The notes: generated from the letters alone by a model not told the origin. A stretch of 64,000 nucleotides of DNA from Janthinobacterium sp. 67 (GCF_002797895.1 NZ_PGES01000001.1:2356001-2420000); one strand, 5' to 3'; shown: positions 42,642-51,911, counted from the first letter of the stretch. Numbers and translations: made by a program.

Positions 42642-43895
42642 ATGCGTCGTCCTTCCAAAGATTCATCCCATAAACTGACTGCCGACAGCCAGCGCCTGGT
42701 CACCTTTGCCCAGGCGATCGTACAGGCAGCCAGCCGTCTCGAAGAGCGGTCCTGGGAACACAGCCTGGATACGCAGCTCCAGAAATTACTCAAAACCGGC
42801 CACCAGGACACCATCGACAACACCCTGGGCAGCCTGTTCAAGGAAGACTTGAACGCCTACGACGTGCTGATGGACTGCGTTGAAGCCGTCAGCGAATCGA
42901 CCGTCATCGTGCATGAAGACGTGCGCTACGACGCCTTGCTCGTCGCCGTGCCCATCCTCGCGTGGACGCGCTTTTCCATCGCCTCCGGCCCCATGGCCGG
43001 CGACGCGCACGGCGTGCTGTCGGCGCATTTCGCCGCCCACCTGCTGGCCGACGGCACCAAGATGGCCATGGCGCCGACGCTCTACTCGATCGACCAGTTG
43101 CCGCGCAGCCACGTCGAGACCTATGCCAAGACGCAAAAGCTGGCCCTGGCCGCGCTGAAAGGCACGGCCGTCAAGCCCTCGGGCAAAGAGGCGGAAACGG
43201 CACCGTTCCTGGCCGACACGCGCTACCTGCTGGCGGCCGTCGTGGCCCCTGCCGGCGCCCCGCTGTTCCGCTGGCAGACGCCGGCCAGCCAGCTCGACTT
43301 CATCGCCGAGCGCAGCGCCGCCCTGGAACAATGGCGCACGCAGGCGACGCCGACGATTGCCCGCCTGCTGCCCGGCTGCGGCCTGGAACTGCTGCTGCCG
43401 GAAGCGTACTACGTGGCCTGCCGCGAAGCGGACAAGCTGATACGCCCCGTCTCCGTGCGCGCCGCCGTGCACTACCTGACGCATACCCTGGCCATCGAGC
43501 CGTCGGAATTGCGCGCCGTCATCGCCGGCTTCGGCGAGGAAGCTGCCGACGGCCAGGTGGACGAGTACCGCATCGCCTTCACCCTGCGCCAGGCGCCGGA
43601 CGTCATCTACGGCATCGTCTGGCCTTTGTACGGCCAGGAAGACGAGGATGGCACGCCGATCGAAGGCCTGATCCAGGTCGGCATCGCCGCGCTGGACAAG
43701 CAAAAGACGCCCGCCGATGAAATCATCGAGCACCTGAACGCCGCCGGCGTGACGCAGATCAAGCGCCACGCGGAACGTTTTGTCGGTGAATACTGCGACG
43801 ATTGCGGCGCGCCCCTGTTTGCCGACCCGGTCGGCGAGCTGGCGCATGCGGAGATGCCGGAAGATACGCCGCAGGGCACGGAACACTTCCATTAA
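42642..43895 (+). CDS. DUF2863 family protein
   Basis: A 417-aa soluble protein of the DUF2863 family found mainly in betaproteobacteria. The central block has VAVPILAWTRFSIASGPM and HFAAHLLADGTKM. The C-terminal end carries CDDCGAPLFADP, a possible zinc site. The function is unknown. A promoter with an AT-rich stretch lies between it and acnA. It converges on the CYTH gene. Confidence 0.86.
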   Translation: MRRPSKDSSHKLTADSQRLVTFAQAIVQAASRLEERSWEHSLDTQLQKLLKTGHQDTIDNTLGSLFKEDLNAYDVLMDCVEAVSESTVIVHEDVRYDALLVAVPILAWTRFSIASGPMAGDAHGVLSAHFAAHLLADGTKMAMAPTLYSIDQLPRSHVETYAKTQKLALAALKGTAVKPSGKEAETAPFLADTRYLLAAVVAPAGAPLFRWQTPASQLDFIAERSAALEQWRTQATPTIARLLPGCGLELLLPEAYYVACREADKLIRPVSVRAAVHYLTHTLAIEPSELRAVIAGFGEEAADGQVDEYRIAFTLRQAPDVIYGIVWPLYGQEDEDGTPIEGLIQVGIAALDKQKTPADEIIEHLNAAGVTQIKRHAERFVGEYCDDCGAPLFADPVGELAHAEMPEDTPQGTEHFH

Positions 43896-43903
43896 TGCGG
43901 GCT

Positions 43904-43990
43904 TGTCGGATTACGCGCTGCGCGCTAATCCGACCTACGATGCTGTCATAGGCCGTAGGTCGGATTAGCCGGCACAGCGTAATCCGACAG
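43904..43990. repeat. Paired palindromic REP-like element
   Basis: GTCGGATTA (43905-43913) pairs with TAATCCGAC (43926-43934). A second set, GTCGGATTA (43959-43967) and TAATCCGAC (43980-43988), follows. CTACG (43935-43939) and CGTAG (43954-43958) join them, making a clover of stems. It resembles dispersed intergenic repeats in related genomes. It lies between two convergent genes. Confidence 0.75.
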
Positions 43991-44003
43991 CAGCGTTGGC
44001 GCA

Positions 44004-44038
44004 CAAAAAAAAAGGCGGAACCGAGGTTCCGCCTTTTT
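44004..44038. terminator. Bidirectional Rho-independent terminator
   Basis: An A-run, then GGCGGAACC-gag-GTTCCGCC, then TTTTT. It sits between the DUF2863 gene and the convergent CYTH gene and can end both. Confidence 0.93.
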
Positions 44039-44063
44039 CATTGCAACGTCATTTACAACGCCA

Positions 44064-44528
44064 TCACCACTGCGAAAACGGATGGCGGATCAGATTCGCG
44101 TTGTAATAGCGCGCGTCGCCCGACACTTCCGCGCCTATCCAGTCCGGCTTGTCGAAAGGCTGGTCTTCCGAGGCCAGTTCGATCTCGGCCACCACCAGGC
44201 CCGCATTGGCGCCCAGGAACTCGTCGACTTCCCACACCATGCCCGCGTGTTCGATGCGGTGGCGGACCTTTTCGATCAACGGCTGTTCGCACAGGCCGTC
44301 GAGCAGTTCGGCAGCGTCGGCCAGCGGAATCGGATACTCCCACTCGCCGCGCGTGGCGCCCACGTTCGCGCCCTTGATGGTCAGCATCGCCTGTTCGCCC
44401 TCGATGCGCACGCGCACCACGCGCTCGCGCGCGGACGACAGGTAACCCTGGCGCAGCAGCACCGCCTGCCCCAGGCCGCGCCAGGCATCGCCGGCCAGCA
44501 GGAATTTACGCTCGATCTCGACGCCCAT
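44064..44528 (-). CDS. CYTH-domain protein (inorganic triphosphatase-like)
   Basis: A 154-aa CYTH domain. The hallmark ExExK is GVEIERKFLL near the N-terminus. Alternating basic and acidic residues line the tunnel (VRVRIEGEQAMLTIKG). Small bacterial CYTH proteins usually hydrolyse tripolyphosphate, but thiamine triphosphatase or adenylate cyclase activity cannot be ruled out. It starts 12 nt after the M14 peptidase stop, so they are likely an operon. Confidence 0.88.
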   Translation of the reverse strand: MGVEIERKFLLAGDAWRGLGQAVLLRQGYLSSARERVVRVRIEGEQAMLTIKGANVGATRGEWEYPIPLADAAELLDGLCEQPLIEKVRHRIEHAGMVWEVDEFLGANAGLVVAEIELASEDQPFDKPDWIGAEVSGDARYYNANLIRHPFSQW

Positions 44529-44540
44529 GATCAACGCCGT

Positions 44541-45662
44541 TCAATCGAGCGACAGCAGGATGGGCTGCAGCATGGCTGCGCCCAGTGCCGCGCTGCGCGC
44601 GCCGTTCCAGCCCACGGCCGGATCGGGCAAGTCCGCGTTTTCCTTGAACGGCATTTCCAGGGTCAGCGCCAGGCAGCCGAAGTGGTGGCCGATGTATTTC
44701 GACGCCAGGGTCAGCATGTCCGACTTGTACTTGCTGGCCGCATAGCCGAACTTGTCCTGGAAGTCGGGGCTGGCCTGCTTGTAGCGCTCGATGAAGGCCT
44801 TCTGGTGCGCCGCTTGCGCCGGCGTGAAGTTTTCCAACATTTCATTGCCGGCCACAAAGTTGTACGGCAACGCTTCGTCGCCGTGGATGTCGAAGAACAT
44901 GTCGACGCCCGTTTCGTGGATCTTGTTTTTCACGCACAGCACTTCCGGGCTCGATTCCAGCGATGGCGTCATCCATTCGCGGTTCAGGTTGGCGCCGGCC
45001 GCATTCGTGCGCAGGTTGCCGCGGATGGAGCCGTCCGGGTTCATGTTCGGCACGATATGGAACACGGCGCGCTGCAGCAGTTTTCGCGCGATCGGGTTGG
45101 CGTCGTCGAGCAGCGAGTCGATCAGGCCTTCGACGAACCATTCGGCCATCGATTCGCCCGGATGCTGGCGCGCGACGACCCAGATTTTCTTTTCCGCTTG
45201 CGGGTTGCCGATGGTGACCATGTTCATGTCGCGGCCGTCGACCGTGCTGCCCAGGTCGGATACGCGCGCCAGCGGATGCTCGGCCACTTCGCCCAGTAGG
45301 CGCAAATGGCGTTCCCACGAATACGGTTCGAAATAGGCGTAGTACACGCTGTCGAGTTCAGGCGTATGCGAGATCGTCATGACCTGGCCATCGAACGAGG
45401 TCGGCACGCGGAACCAGTTTTCGCTGTCGTAGCTGGCCACGGCCTGGTAGTCTTCATAGCCGGCCGGATAGGTGGCCTGGCCCGCGTTCAGGAAGCGCAT
45501 CGTACATGCCTGTCCACGCGCGCCCTGCAGGCGGAAGTGGAACCACTGGTGGATGTCGGCGTGGCTATCCTTGCGCAAGTTCAGGTCGATGGCGCCGGCA
45601 CTGGTGGCGCTCACCACGTCGATGGCGCCCGAGTCGAAGTTCTGGCTGATTTTAATGGTCAT
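44541..45662 (-). CDS. M14-family carboxypeptidase, cytosolic CCP-like
   Basis: A 373-aa protein without a signal peptide. An N-terminal beta domain (about 1-120) precedes the M14 catalytic fold. Zinc ligands are His167 and Glu170 in RQHPGESMAEW and His260 in FFDIHGDEA. The catalytic Glu336 is in LALTLEMPF. The pattern matches the cytosolic carboxypeptidase (Nna1-like) branch, so it may trim C-terminal residues inside the cell. The CYTH gene follows 12 nt later. Confidence 0.9.
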   Translation of the reverse strand: MTIKISQNFDSGAIDVVSATSAGAIDLNLRKDSHADIHQWFHFRLQGARGQACTMRFLNAGQATYPAGYEDYQAVASYDSENWFRVPTSFDGQVMTISHTPELDSVYYAYFEPYSWERHLRLLGEVAEHPLARVSDLGSTVDGRDMNMVTIGNPQAEKKIWVVARQHPGESMAEWFVEGLIDSLLDDANPIARKLLQRAVFHIVPNMNPDGSIRGNLRTNAAGANLNREWMTPSLESSPEVLCVKNKIHETGVDMFFDIHGDEALPYNFVAGNEMLENFTPAQAAHQKAFIERYKQASPDFQDKFGYAASKYKSDMLTLASKYIGHHFGCLALTLEMPFKENADLPDPAVGWNGARSAALGAAMLQPILLSLD

Positions 45663-45963
45663 GTAATGATCCCGTCCTAGGTAAGTGTCCCGGCGCGGCC
45701 TCGTGGGCCACCGCCGTCGCGCTAAAAAACGCAGTGTAAGCTATCCCGCTATTTTCCGCCCTTTGACTCCGATCGCAAAGCCTGACCCGGCGATTTATGC
45801 ACCATTCCGGGGCATCGATGGAAAAGTGCCGGGCAAAAGCGCGAAAAATCGGTCCGCTGTCGCATCTACCGGACAAAAAACTGAATTGTAACAATGTCAG
45901 AAACATTGGCGGCCCATCATCCCCCTATAATTCCTGCTTTCATAGAGTCGCCAGGAAAGAGTC
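45663..45963. other. Divergent intergenic region M14 / TetR
   Basis: A 301-bp gap between the divergent M14 and TetR genes. It carries a TATAAT-like -10 at 45926-45931 and a palindrome CAATGT-cagaa-ACATTG (45892-45908) that could be the TetR operator. No gene is evident. Confidence 0.5.
45892..45931 (+). promoter_or_regulatory. Candidate TetR operator and -10 box
   Basis: Palindrome CAATGT-cagaa-ACATTG (45892-45908) is 17 bp upstream of TATAAT (45926-45931), which sits 33 bp before the GTG start. This geometry fits autoregulation. No good -35 was found. Confidence 0.5.
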
Positions 45964-46626
45964 GTGGACAAGAAGCTGACCAATATTCAAGAAAGAAAGT
46001 TACGCGAGGCACAAGCGCGGCGCGAGCACATCATCGACGTCGTCAAAGATCTCATCAAGAAGGGCGGCGCGCGCGCCGTCTCCATCCGCAAAGTGGCCGA
46101 GGCGGCCGGCTTTTCCACCACCGTCGTGTACGCCCTGTTCCGCGACAAGGCCACCCTGATCGCCCAGGCCATGGACAAGGATTTGCTGGAACTGGTGCGC
46201 GCCATGCGCACGGCCTGCGACACCAGCACTGACCCATGGGAACGCATCAGCCTGGTCGGCCGCGCCTACATCGAGTACGGCTTCCAGCATCCCGACGAAT
46301 ACTCGCTGATCTTCATGGAGCTGCGTCCGCACGCGGAAGTCGACGCCGTCGAAGTGGAACACGGCAATATCGAGCAAGACCCGTATGCCTACGCGCTGCA
46401 CCTGTTCGGCGAGCTGGCGCAGGCGGGCCAGGTACGCCAGGATGAACCGGCGCTGCACACGATGACGCAAATCTTCTGGCAATCGCTGCACGGCCTCGTG
46501 TCGCTGCGCATCGTCATGGATGCGGGCGACCCATGGACGCCGCATCCGGAAATGAACGCGCACATCGACGACTTGCTCGCCGTCGTCACGGCAGGCATCC
46601 GCCTGCGCTTTGCACCGGCGGTCTGA
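45964..46626 (+). CDS. TetR/AcrR-family transcriptional regulator
   Basis: This 220-aa protein has an N-terminal HTH (SIRKVAEAAGFSTTVVYALFRDKATLIAQA). A helical C-terminal ligand domain follows. It starts with GTG, with AGGAAA 5 nt upstream. The first residues are strongly basic. The ligand and target are not readable. It lies divergent from the M14 gene and convergent to the CoA-transferase gene. Confidence 0.9.
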   Translation: MDKKLTNIQERKLREAQARREHIIDVVKDLIKKGGARAVSIRKVAEAAGFSTTVVYALFRDKATLIAQAMDKDLLELVRAMRTACDTSTDPWERISLVGRAYIEYGFQHPDEYSLIFMELRPHAEVDAVEVEHGNIEQDPYAYALHLFGELAQAGQVRQDEPALHTMTQIFWQSLHGLVSLRIVMDAGDPWTPHPEMNAHIDDLLAVVTAGIRLRFAPAV

Positions 46627-46713
46627 CCCTTAATCTGGCGCAACATGCGCCAGGCGAAAAAAAGGCAGGCGCGGTGCCGCAGCGCCCTGCCCTGTCCTTG
46701 CGCTGACGAGGAT

Positions 46714-48210
46714 TTACTGCGCGGCCAGCATGCTCTGCGTTTCCTGATAGCGCACATGCCAGGCCAGCGCCTCTTGCAGGATGTGCGGCGTGTGGCCGCC
46801 GCGCTGGCATGCCGCGTCGTAATAGGCACGCAGCTGCGCGCGGTAATCGGGGTGCGTGCAGCGCTCGATGATCAACGGCGCCCGTTCGCGCGGCGCCAGG
46901 CCGCGCAAGTCCGCAAAACCCCACTCCGTCACCAGCACGTCGACGTCATGCTCCGTGTGGTCCACGTGCGAGACCATCGGCACGACGCTGGAAATGCGTC
47001 CGCCCTTGGCCGCCGATTTCGACACGAACATCGACACTTGCCCATTGCGCGCAAAGTCGCCCGAGCCGCCGATGCCGTTCATCATGTGCGTGCCGCACAC
47101 GTGCGTGGAATTGACGTTGCCGTAGATATCGAACTCGAGCGCCGTGTTCAGGGCGATGATGCCCAGGCGGCGCACGATCTCGGGGTGGTTGCTGATCTCT
47201 TGCGGGCGCAGCACGATCTTCGAGCGGTAATGGTCGATATTGTCCATCAGCTTTTGATGCACGGCGGCCGACAAGGTGATCGACGAGGCCGAGGCAAACG
47301 CCAGCTGGCCCGAATCGAGCAGCTCGATGGCGCTGTCCTGCAGCACTTCCGAATACATGGTCATGTTCTGGAAAGGCGAACCGATCAGGCCATGCAGCAC
47401 GGCATTGGCGATGGTGCCGATGCCCGCTTGCAGCGGCAGCAATTCCGGCCCCATGCGCCCGGCCGCCACTTCGCCTTCCAGGAAGGCGATCACGTGGCCG
47501 GCGATCGCCTGCGTTTCCGCGTCGGGCGGCAAGGCGTTCGACGGGCTGTCGGGGCTGTCCGTGATGACGATGGCGGCGATGCGGGCCGGGTCGATGGCGA
47601 TGGCCGTGCTGCCCAGGCGCTGGTCGACGCGCGTGAGGGGAATCGGTTCGCGCCCCGGCAAGGTGTGTGGTATATAAATGTCGTGCAAGCCTTCCAGCGC
47701 CAGCGGCGTGGACAGGTTGATTTCGATGATCACTTGCGTGGCTTGCTGGGCAAAGGCGGCGGAATTGCCCACCGACATGGTCGGAATGATGGCGCCGGCC
47801 GCCGTGATGGCTGTTGCTTCGATGACGGCGATATCGACGGCGGCCAGGTTGCCTGAACGCAGCTGCTCGGCCGTTTCCGACAGATGCTGGTCGATGAACA
47901 TGACCTCGCCCTTGTTGATCTTGCCGCGCAGCACAGGGTCGACCTGGAACGGCATGCGGCGCGCCAGCACGCCCGCCTCGGCCATCAAGCCATCGCTGCC
48001 ATTGCCCAGCGAAGCGCCCGTGATCAGGGTCAGGCTTAATGGATCTTGCAGGGCGCGCTCGGCCAGCGCGCGCGGCAAGGCCTTGGCGTCGCCGGCACGG
48101 GTAAAACCGCTCATGCCGACACGCATGCCGTTATGGAACAATTTGGCTGCCTCATCGGCGCTCATGATTTTGCCGAGCAAGCCTGGGTGGCGGATACGGT
48201 CTTCGTACAT
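46714..48210 (-). CDS. Succinyl-CoA:acetate CoA-transferase (acetyl-CoA hydrolase family)
   Basis: A 498-aa enzyme of the AarC/Cat1 type. The hallmark NGIGGSGDFARN and the catalytic Glu288 in TMYSEVLQD are present. It should transfer CoA from succinyl-CoA to acetate, a branch of the TCA cycle during acetate stress. Acetyl-CoA hydrolase activity is the alternative for this family. The divergent LysR gene probably regulates it. Confidence 0.9.
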   Translation of the reverse strand: MYEDRIRHPGLLGKIMSADEAAKLFHNGMRVGMSGFTRAGDAKALPRALAERALQDPLSLTLITGASLGNGSDGLMAEAGVLARRMPFQVDPVLRGKINKGEVMFIDQHLSETAEQLRSGNLAAVDIAVIEATAITAAGAIIPTMSVGNSAAFAQQATQVIIEINLSTPLALEGLHDIYIPHTLPGREPIPLTRVDQRLGSTAIAIDPARIAAIVITDSPDSPSNALPPDAETQAIAGHVIAFLEGEVAAGRMGPELLPLQAGIGTIANAVLHGLIGSPFQNMTMYSEVLQDSAIELLDSGQLAFASASSITLSAAVHQKLMDNIDHYRSKIVLRPQEISNHPEIVRRLGIIALNTALEFDIYGNVNSTHVCGTHMMNGIGGSGDFARNGQVSMFVSKSAAKGGRISSVVPMVSHVDHTEHDVDVLVTEWGFADLRGLAPRERAPLIIERCTHPDYRAQLRAYYDAACQRGGHTPHILQEALAWHVRYQETQSMLAAQ

Positions 48211-48343
48211 CGGATGCTCCTGATCTTCTTCATATTCTCAAACTGGATGGCTGTCATACACCAGCCCCATAAGTGGAATCAGTATAAAATCGCGGTCACA
48301 TGCATGGCATGAATTAATTTCGCCACATCCAGTCGATATTTTC

Positions 48344-49264
48344 ATGGCTTGCCAACGCCGAGCACCTACCTTGGATATCCGTTCCCTGCGCTATTTCGTC
48401 GAAACCGTGCGCCTGTCGAGCTTTACGCAGGCGGCCGAATCGCTGCACCTGACCCAGTCGACCATCAGCAAGATGGTGCGCCAGCTGGAAGATGAAGTGG
48501 GGGCGCAGCTGCTGGTGCGCGACGGGCGCAAGCTGACCCTGACGGACACGGGCCGCATCGTCTACCAGCACGGCCAGGAAATGCTGGCGAACATGCGCCA
48601 GCTGACACTGGAAGTGCGCGACACGCAGGCCTTGCAGCGCGGCAGCCTGACGGTCGGCATCCCGCCCATGATCAATGTGCTGTTCACACCTGTATTAAAG
48701 GCCTTCCGCGCGCGCCACCCGAACATCAGCCTGACCCTGCAGGAAGATACGGGCCAGCAGATCGAACGCCAGGTGGCGGCCGGCGAGCTGGAAATCGGCA
48801 TGACGGTGCTGCCAGCCGATCCGGAACTCGATCTGGTGGCCGTGGAAGTGGCCAACTACCCGATCTGGGCCCTGGCCGAGCCGGGCACGTTCCAGAAAAA
48901 CCGCACGACCTTGCCCTTCAAGGCGCTGGCCGAACTGCCGCTGGTGTTATTGAAGGATGACTTCGCCCTGACGCGCAGCCTGCGCCAGCATTTCGCGCAA
49001 GCGGGCTTCGCGCCGACGATCGCGGCCCAGAGCGGGCAATGGGACTGGCTCGTGGCGATGGCGTCGGCGGGCCTGGGCGTGGCCCTGCTGCCCGAGCCCT
49101 TCATCCACCGCCTGGCCGGCGAACCGCTGGAGGCGGTGCGCATCGTCGAGCCTGAGGTGGCGTGGCAGGTGGCGCATGTCTGGAGCGGGCGCTATCTGTC
49201 GCATGCGGCGCGCGCCTGGCTCGAGGTATGCCAGGACGTATTGGGCACGCCGTTCGCCCCCTGA
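48344..49264 (+). CDS. LysR-family regulator, divergent to the CoA-transferase
   Basis: This 306-aa protein has an HTH (SSFTQAAESLHLTQSTISKMVRQLE) and a substrate-binding domain. It lies 133 bp from the CoA-transferase in divergent orientation, the classic LysR arrangement. The ATG used has no clear ribosome binding site; a TTG at 48371 (LDIRSLRYFV) is an alternative nearer to family starts. A strong terminator follows. Confidence 0.9.
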   Translation: MACQRRAPTLDIRSLRYFVETVRLSSFTQAAESLHLTQSTISKMVRQLEDEVGAQLLVRDGRKLTLTDTGRIVYQHGQEMLANMRQLTLEVRDTQALQRGSLTVGIPPMINVLFTPVLKAFRARHPNISLTLQEDTGQQIERQVAAGELEIGMTVLPADPELDLVAVEVANYPIWALAEPGTFQKNRTTLPFKALAELPLVLLKDDFALTRSLRQHFAQAGFAPTIAAQSGQWDWLVAMASAGLGVALLPEPFIHRLAGEPLEAVRIVEPEVAWQVAHVWSGRYLSHAARAWLEVCQDVLGTPFAP

Positions 49265-49266
49265 CG

Positions 49267-49294
49267 AAAAAAGGGTGGCCGAAGCCACCCTTTT
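49267..49294. terminator. Bidirectional terminator
   Basis: AAAAAAGGGTGGC-cgaa-GCCACCCTTTT sits right after the LysR stop and can also serve the convergent transporter. Confidence 0.93.
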
Positions 49295-49314
49295 GCCTGA
49301 TCACGCCACCTTGC

Positions 49315-50616
49315 TTACTTGGCGCTGTCGTTGTACATGCTGGCGTACTTCCAGCCGAAGTACAGAATGAAGGTGTAGCACAGGGCCGGCACGAGGAAGG
49401 ACAGTTGCAGGTTGATGTGATCGGCCAGGAAGCCCTGGATGAACGGCACGATGGCGCCGCCGACGATGGCCATGCACAGGATGCCCGAACCTTGTCCCGT
49501 TTGCGCGCCCAGCTTGTTCAGGGCCATGCTGAAGATGGTCGGGAACATGATGGAATTGAACAGGCCGACGGCGATCAAGGCCCACATCGCCGTGTGACCG
49601 CTGGAGAACACGGCGACGAGGATCAGCGCGATGACGACGGCGGCGTTGAAGGCCAGAGTCTTGCCCGGGCTGACATAGCGCATCACGGCAAAGCCGACGA
49701 AGCGGCCCAGCATGGCGCCACCCCAGTAATAGCTGACGAAATAGGCTGCGTCGGCATGGCTGAGGCCAGCGATATGGCTCTCGCCCAGGAAGTTGATCAG
49801 GAAGCTGCCGATGCTGACTTCACCGCCCACGTACAAAAAGATGGCCAGCGCGCCCAGCACCAGGTGGCGGTGCGACCAGATCGAGACTTTATTGCCATCG
49901 TGCGCCAGGGCGGCCGCATCGTCGGCATGCGAAATCTTCGGCAGTTTTGCCAGCGCAAACAGCACGGCCAGGATCACCAGGGTGGCGGCCAGCACCAGGT
50001 ACGGGCCTTGCACGGAGGCCGCTTCCTTGGCGCGGTAAGCCAGTTGCTCGGCCGCCGGCAGCAAGTCGAACTGCTGCACCGTCAGCACGGTGCCCGACAA
50101 GATCAGCATGCCGCCCAGCGCAGGCGCCACGGTGGTGCCCAGTGCGTTGAACGCTTGCGTCAAGGTCAAACGGCTCGATGCCGTCTGCGGGTCGCCCAGT
50201 TCCGTCACGTACGGGTTGGCCGCCACCTGCAGCACGGTGATGCCGGCCGCCAGGATGAAGAAGGACAACAGGAACAGCGCATAGCTGCCGGTCGACGCCG
50301 GGTAGAACATGGCGCAGCCTGCGGCCGCGATCAGCAGGCCGGCGACGACGCCGCGCTGGTAGCCGATCTTCTTGATCAGCATGCCGGCCGGCAGCGAAAC
50401 GATGGCGTAGGCGCCAAAGAAGCAGAACTGCACCAGCATCGCCTGCACATACGTCAGGGTGTAGATCGAGCGCAGATGGGGAATCAGCACATCATTGAGC
50501 GATGTCAGCAGTCCCCACATGAAAAACAGCACCGTGACAATGATCAGGGCGCCCGTATTGTTTTGCGTGCCGGCCTGTGCGGACGGTACGCCCTGGCCTT
50601 GCTTTACGTATTCCAT
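49315..50616 (-). CDS. FucP-type sugar MFS transporter (glucose/galactose or fucose-like)
   Basis: A 433-aa protein with about twelve membrane helices of the FucP/GluP family. The first helix reads [21 protein letters not shown], typical of the family. It carries sugars by proton symport; family members take up fucose, glucose, galactose or N-acetylglucosamine. GGAG is 5 nt before the ATG (MEYVKQGQG). A LacI-like operator lies 42 nt upstream. No sugar catabolic genes are adjacent. Confidence 0.9.
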   Translation of the reverse strand: MEYVKQGQGVPSAQAGTQNNTGALIIVTVLFFMWGLLTSLNDVLIPHLRSIYTLTYVQAMLVQFCFFGAYAIVSLPAGMLIKKIGYQRGVVAGLLIAAAGCAMFYPASTGSYALFLLSFFILAAGITVLQVAANPYVTELGDPQTASSRLTLTQAFNALGTTVAPALGGMLILSGTVLTVQQFDLLPAAEQLAYRAKEAASVQGPYLVLAATLVILAVLFALAKLPKISHADDAAALAHDGNKVSIWSHRHLVLGALAIFLYVGGEVSIGSFLINFLGESHIAGLSHADAAYFVSYYWGGAMLGRFVGFAVMRYVSPGKTLAFNAAVVIALILVAVFSSGHTAMWALIAVGLFNSIMFPTIFSMALNKLGAQTGQGSGILCMAIVGGAIVPFIQGFLADHINLQLSFLVPALCYTFILYFGWKYASMYNDSAK

Positions 50617-50657
50617 ACCTTCTCCATTTTTCAATTCCAAGTTGATCTTGCCAGGCA

Positions 50658-50671
50658 TGGAAGCGTTTCCA
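50658..50671 (-). promoter_or_regulatory. LacI/GalR-type operator upstream of the sugar permease
   Basis: TGGAAGCGTTTCCA has a central CG and near-perfect symmetry, as bound by LacI-family regulators. It is 41-55 nt before the transporter start, so it likely blocks its promoter. No LacI-family gene is in the window. Confidence 0.65.
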
Positions 50672-50867
50672 CCCGGCAGCACCAGGACGCGCAAGCGCCA
50701 CGCAGATATCAGCGTGGGCCATGACTGCCATCAGCAAAACAGGGGCAGGCATGGCGTCTCTTGCGCGCGGCAGGCGCACGGCCGACCGTTTCTCGCCAAA
50801 ATGATGTCTTGTGGGCGCGGCACGCCTGCGGGCTGCGTCTGAAAACAACATTCAGGACAAAACAGTC

Positions 50868-50884
50868 TTGTAGTAAAACTACGA
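50868..50884. promoter_or_regulatory. Short palindrome GTAGT-aaa-ACTAC
   Basis: A perfect 5-bp-arm palindrome with an AAA centre, 252 nt upstream of the sugar permease start. It could be an operator for either flanking gene. No factor is assigned. Confidence 0.4.
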
Positions 50885-51051
50885 TACTGCGCCCGCATTA
50901 TGCCTTAAAGCCCCGTATTGCGCAGCTTTCGCAGCTGTTATTCTAAAAATGAATAGCCGACATTTGAAATCAAAAGTAGCCTTATAACTTGGAATCGCTA
51001 TACTTATATTGCAGTGCAGCACAACGCGGCACGCCACATAAGGAGTCTGCC

Positions 51052-51285
51052 ATGTCTACCGCATTTACTTACCACACCACGCAAAACAGCAATATCGTCG
51101 CCACCCTGGTCCACGCCGCCAAACGTGTTGGCGCCTGGCTGAACCAAAGCAGCGACCGCCGCGAACGCGCCTACGAAGAAGCGTACCTGGCCGAATCGAC
51201 GGACCGTTACGACCTGGAATACCGCATGCGCGAACTGGCCCGTGCCAACCCGCAGCCAAGCTGGATGAGCGGTCTGAGCCGTTAA
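51052..51285 (+). CDS. DUF3563 family small protein
   Basis: A 77-aa soluble protein. Its C-terminal half (SDRRERAYEEAYLAESTDRYDLEYRMRELAR, split here for reference as about residues 34-64) matches DUF3563, found in beta- and gammaproteobacteria. The start has AAGGAG 7 nt upstream. Its function is unknown. A hairpin (51335-51369) follows. Confidence 0.8.
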   Translation: MSTAFTYHTTQNSNIVATLVHAAKRVGAWLNQSSDRRERAYEEAYLAESTDRYDLEYRMRELARANPQPSWMSGLSR

Positions 51286-51334
51286 TATTGCCGCAGTCCC
51301 CAGTCGCTCACCGGCTGTTGCAACATCGATAGCG

Positions 51335-51369
51335 CCATCCTGCTCGCCTTGCGCTTGAGCACAGGATGG
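51335..51369 (+). repeat. Hairpin before the FMN reductase gene
   Basis: CCATCCTG (51335-51342) pairs with CAGGATGG (51362-51369). It lies after DUF3563 and ends 14 nt before the reductase start, so it could be a weak terminator or a 5'-UTR stem close to the ribosome binding site. Confidence 0.4.
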
Positions 51370-51383
51370 GCTATACAGGCGGG

Positions 51384-51911
51384 ATGCATACGCCCATGAC
51401 CATTCTCGCCATCGCCGGCAGCCTGCGCGCTGCCTCGCTGAACACCGCCCTGCTGCGCGCCATCGCCGGGCTTGCGCCACCGCCATTCGACATCCGCATC
51501 TATTCGGGACTCGGTGAGTTACCGCTGTTCAATCCCGACCTCGACGCCGACAGCCTGCCGGCCGTGACGGACCTGCGCGACGCCATCCTGGCGGCCGACG
51601 TGCTGATGCTGGCCAGCCCCGAATACGCGCATGGCGTGAGCGGCCCCATGAAAAACGCGCTGGACTGGATGGTGGGAAATGAATCGTTCATCGACAAGCC
51701 GCTGGTGCTGCTGAACGCCTCGCCGCGCGCCACGCATGCGCAGGCGGCCTTGCGCGAAACGGTGCGCACCATGTCGGCGCGCCTGATCGACGACGCTTGC
51801 ATCAGCCTGCCCCTGCTGGGATCGGGTCTCGATGCGGAAGGCATCGCCGCGGACCCGGCATTGCGCCGGGCCATCCTCGATATGCTGCAGTGCATCAGGT
51901 CATTTTCATGA
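51384..51911 (+). CDS. NADPH-dependent FMN reductase family protein
   Basis: A 175-aa flavodoxin-like fold. The FMN-binding N-terminus is TILAIAGSLRAASLNTALLR. The typical segment SPEYAHGVSGPMKNALDW is present. It probably reduces FMN, azo dyes or quinones with NADPH. Among several in-frame ATGs this one has AGG 4 nt upstream. Upstream in-frame ATG at 51366 is an alternative. Confidence 0.88.
   Translation: MHTPMTILAIAGSLRAASLNTALLRAIAGLAPPPFDIRIYSGLGELPLFNPDLDADSLPAVTDLRDAILAADVLMLASPEYAHGVSGPMKNALDWMVGNESFIDKPLVLLNASPRATHAQAALRETVRTMSARLIDDACISLPLLGSGLDAEGIAADPALRRAILDMLQCIRSFS

Larger units (their letters stand above)
50617..51051. other. Divergent intergenic region transporter / DUF3563
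   Basis: A 435-bp region. It holds a LacI-like operator (50658-50671), a palindrome GTAGT-aaa-ACTAC (50870-50882) and an AT-rich DUF3563 promoter near 50940-51010. No gene was recognised. The palindromes suggest two regulators. Confidence 0.55.
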
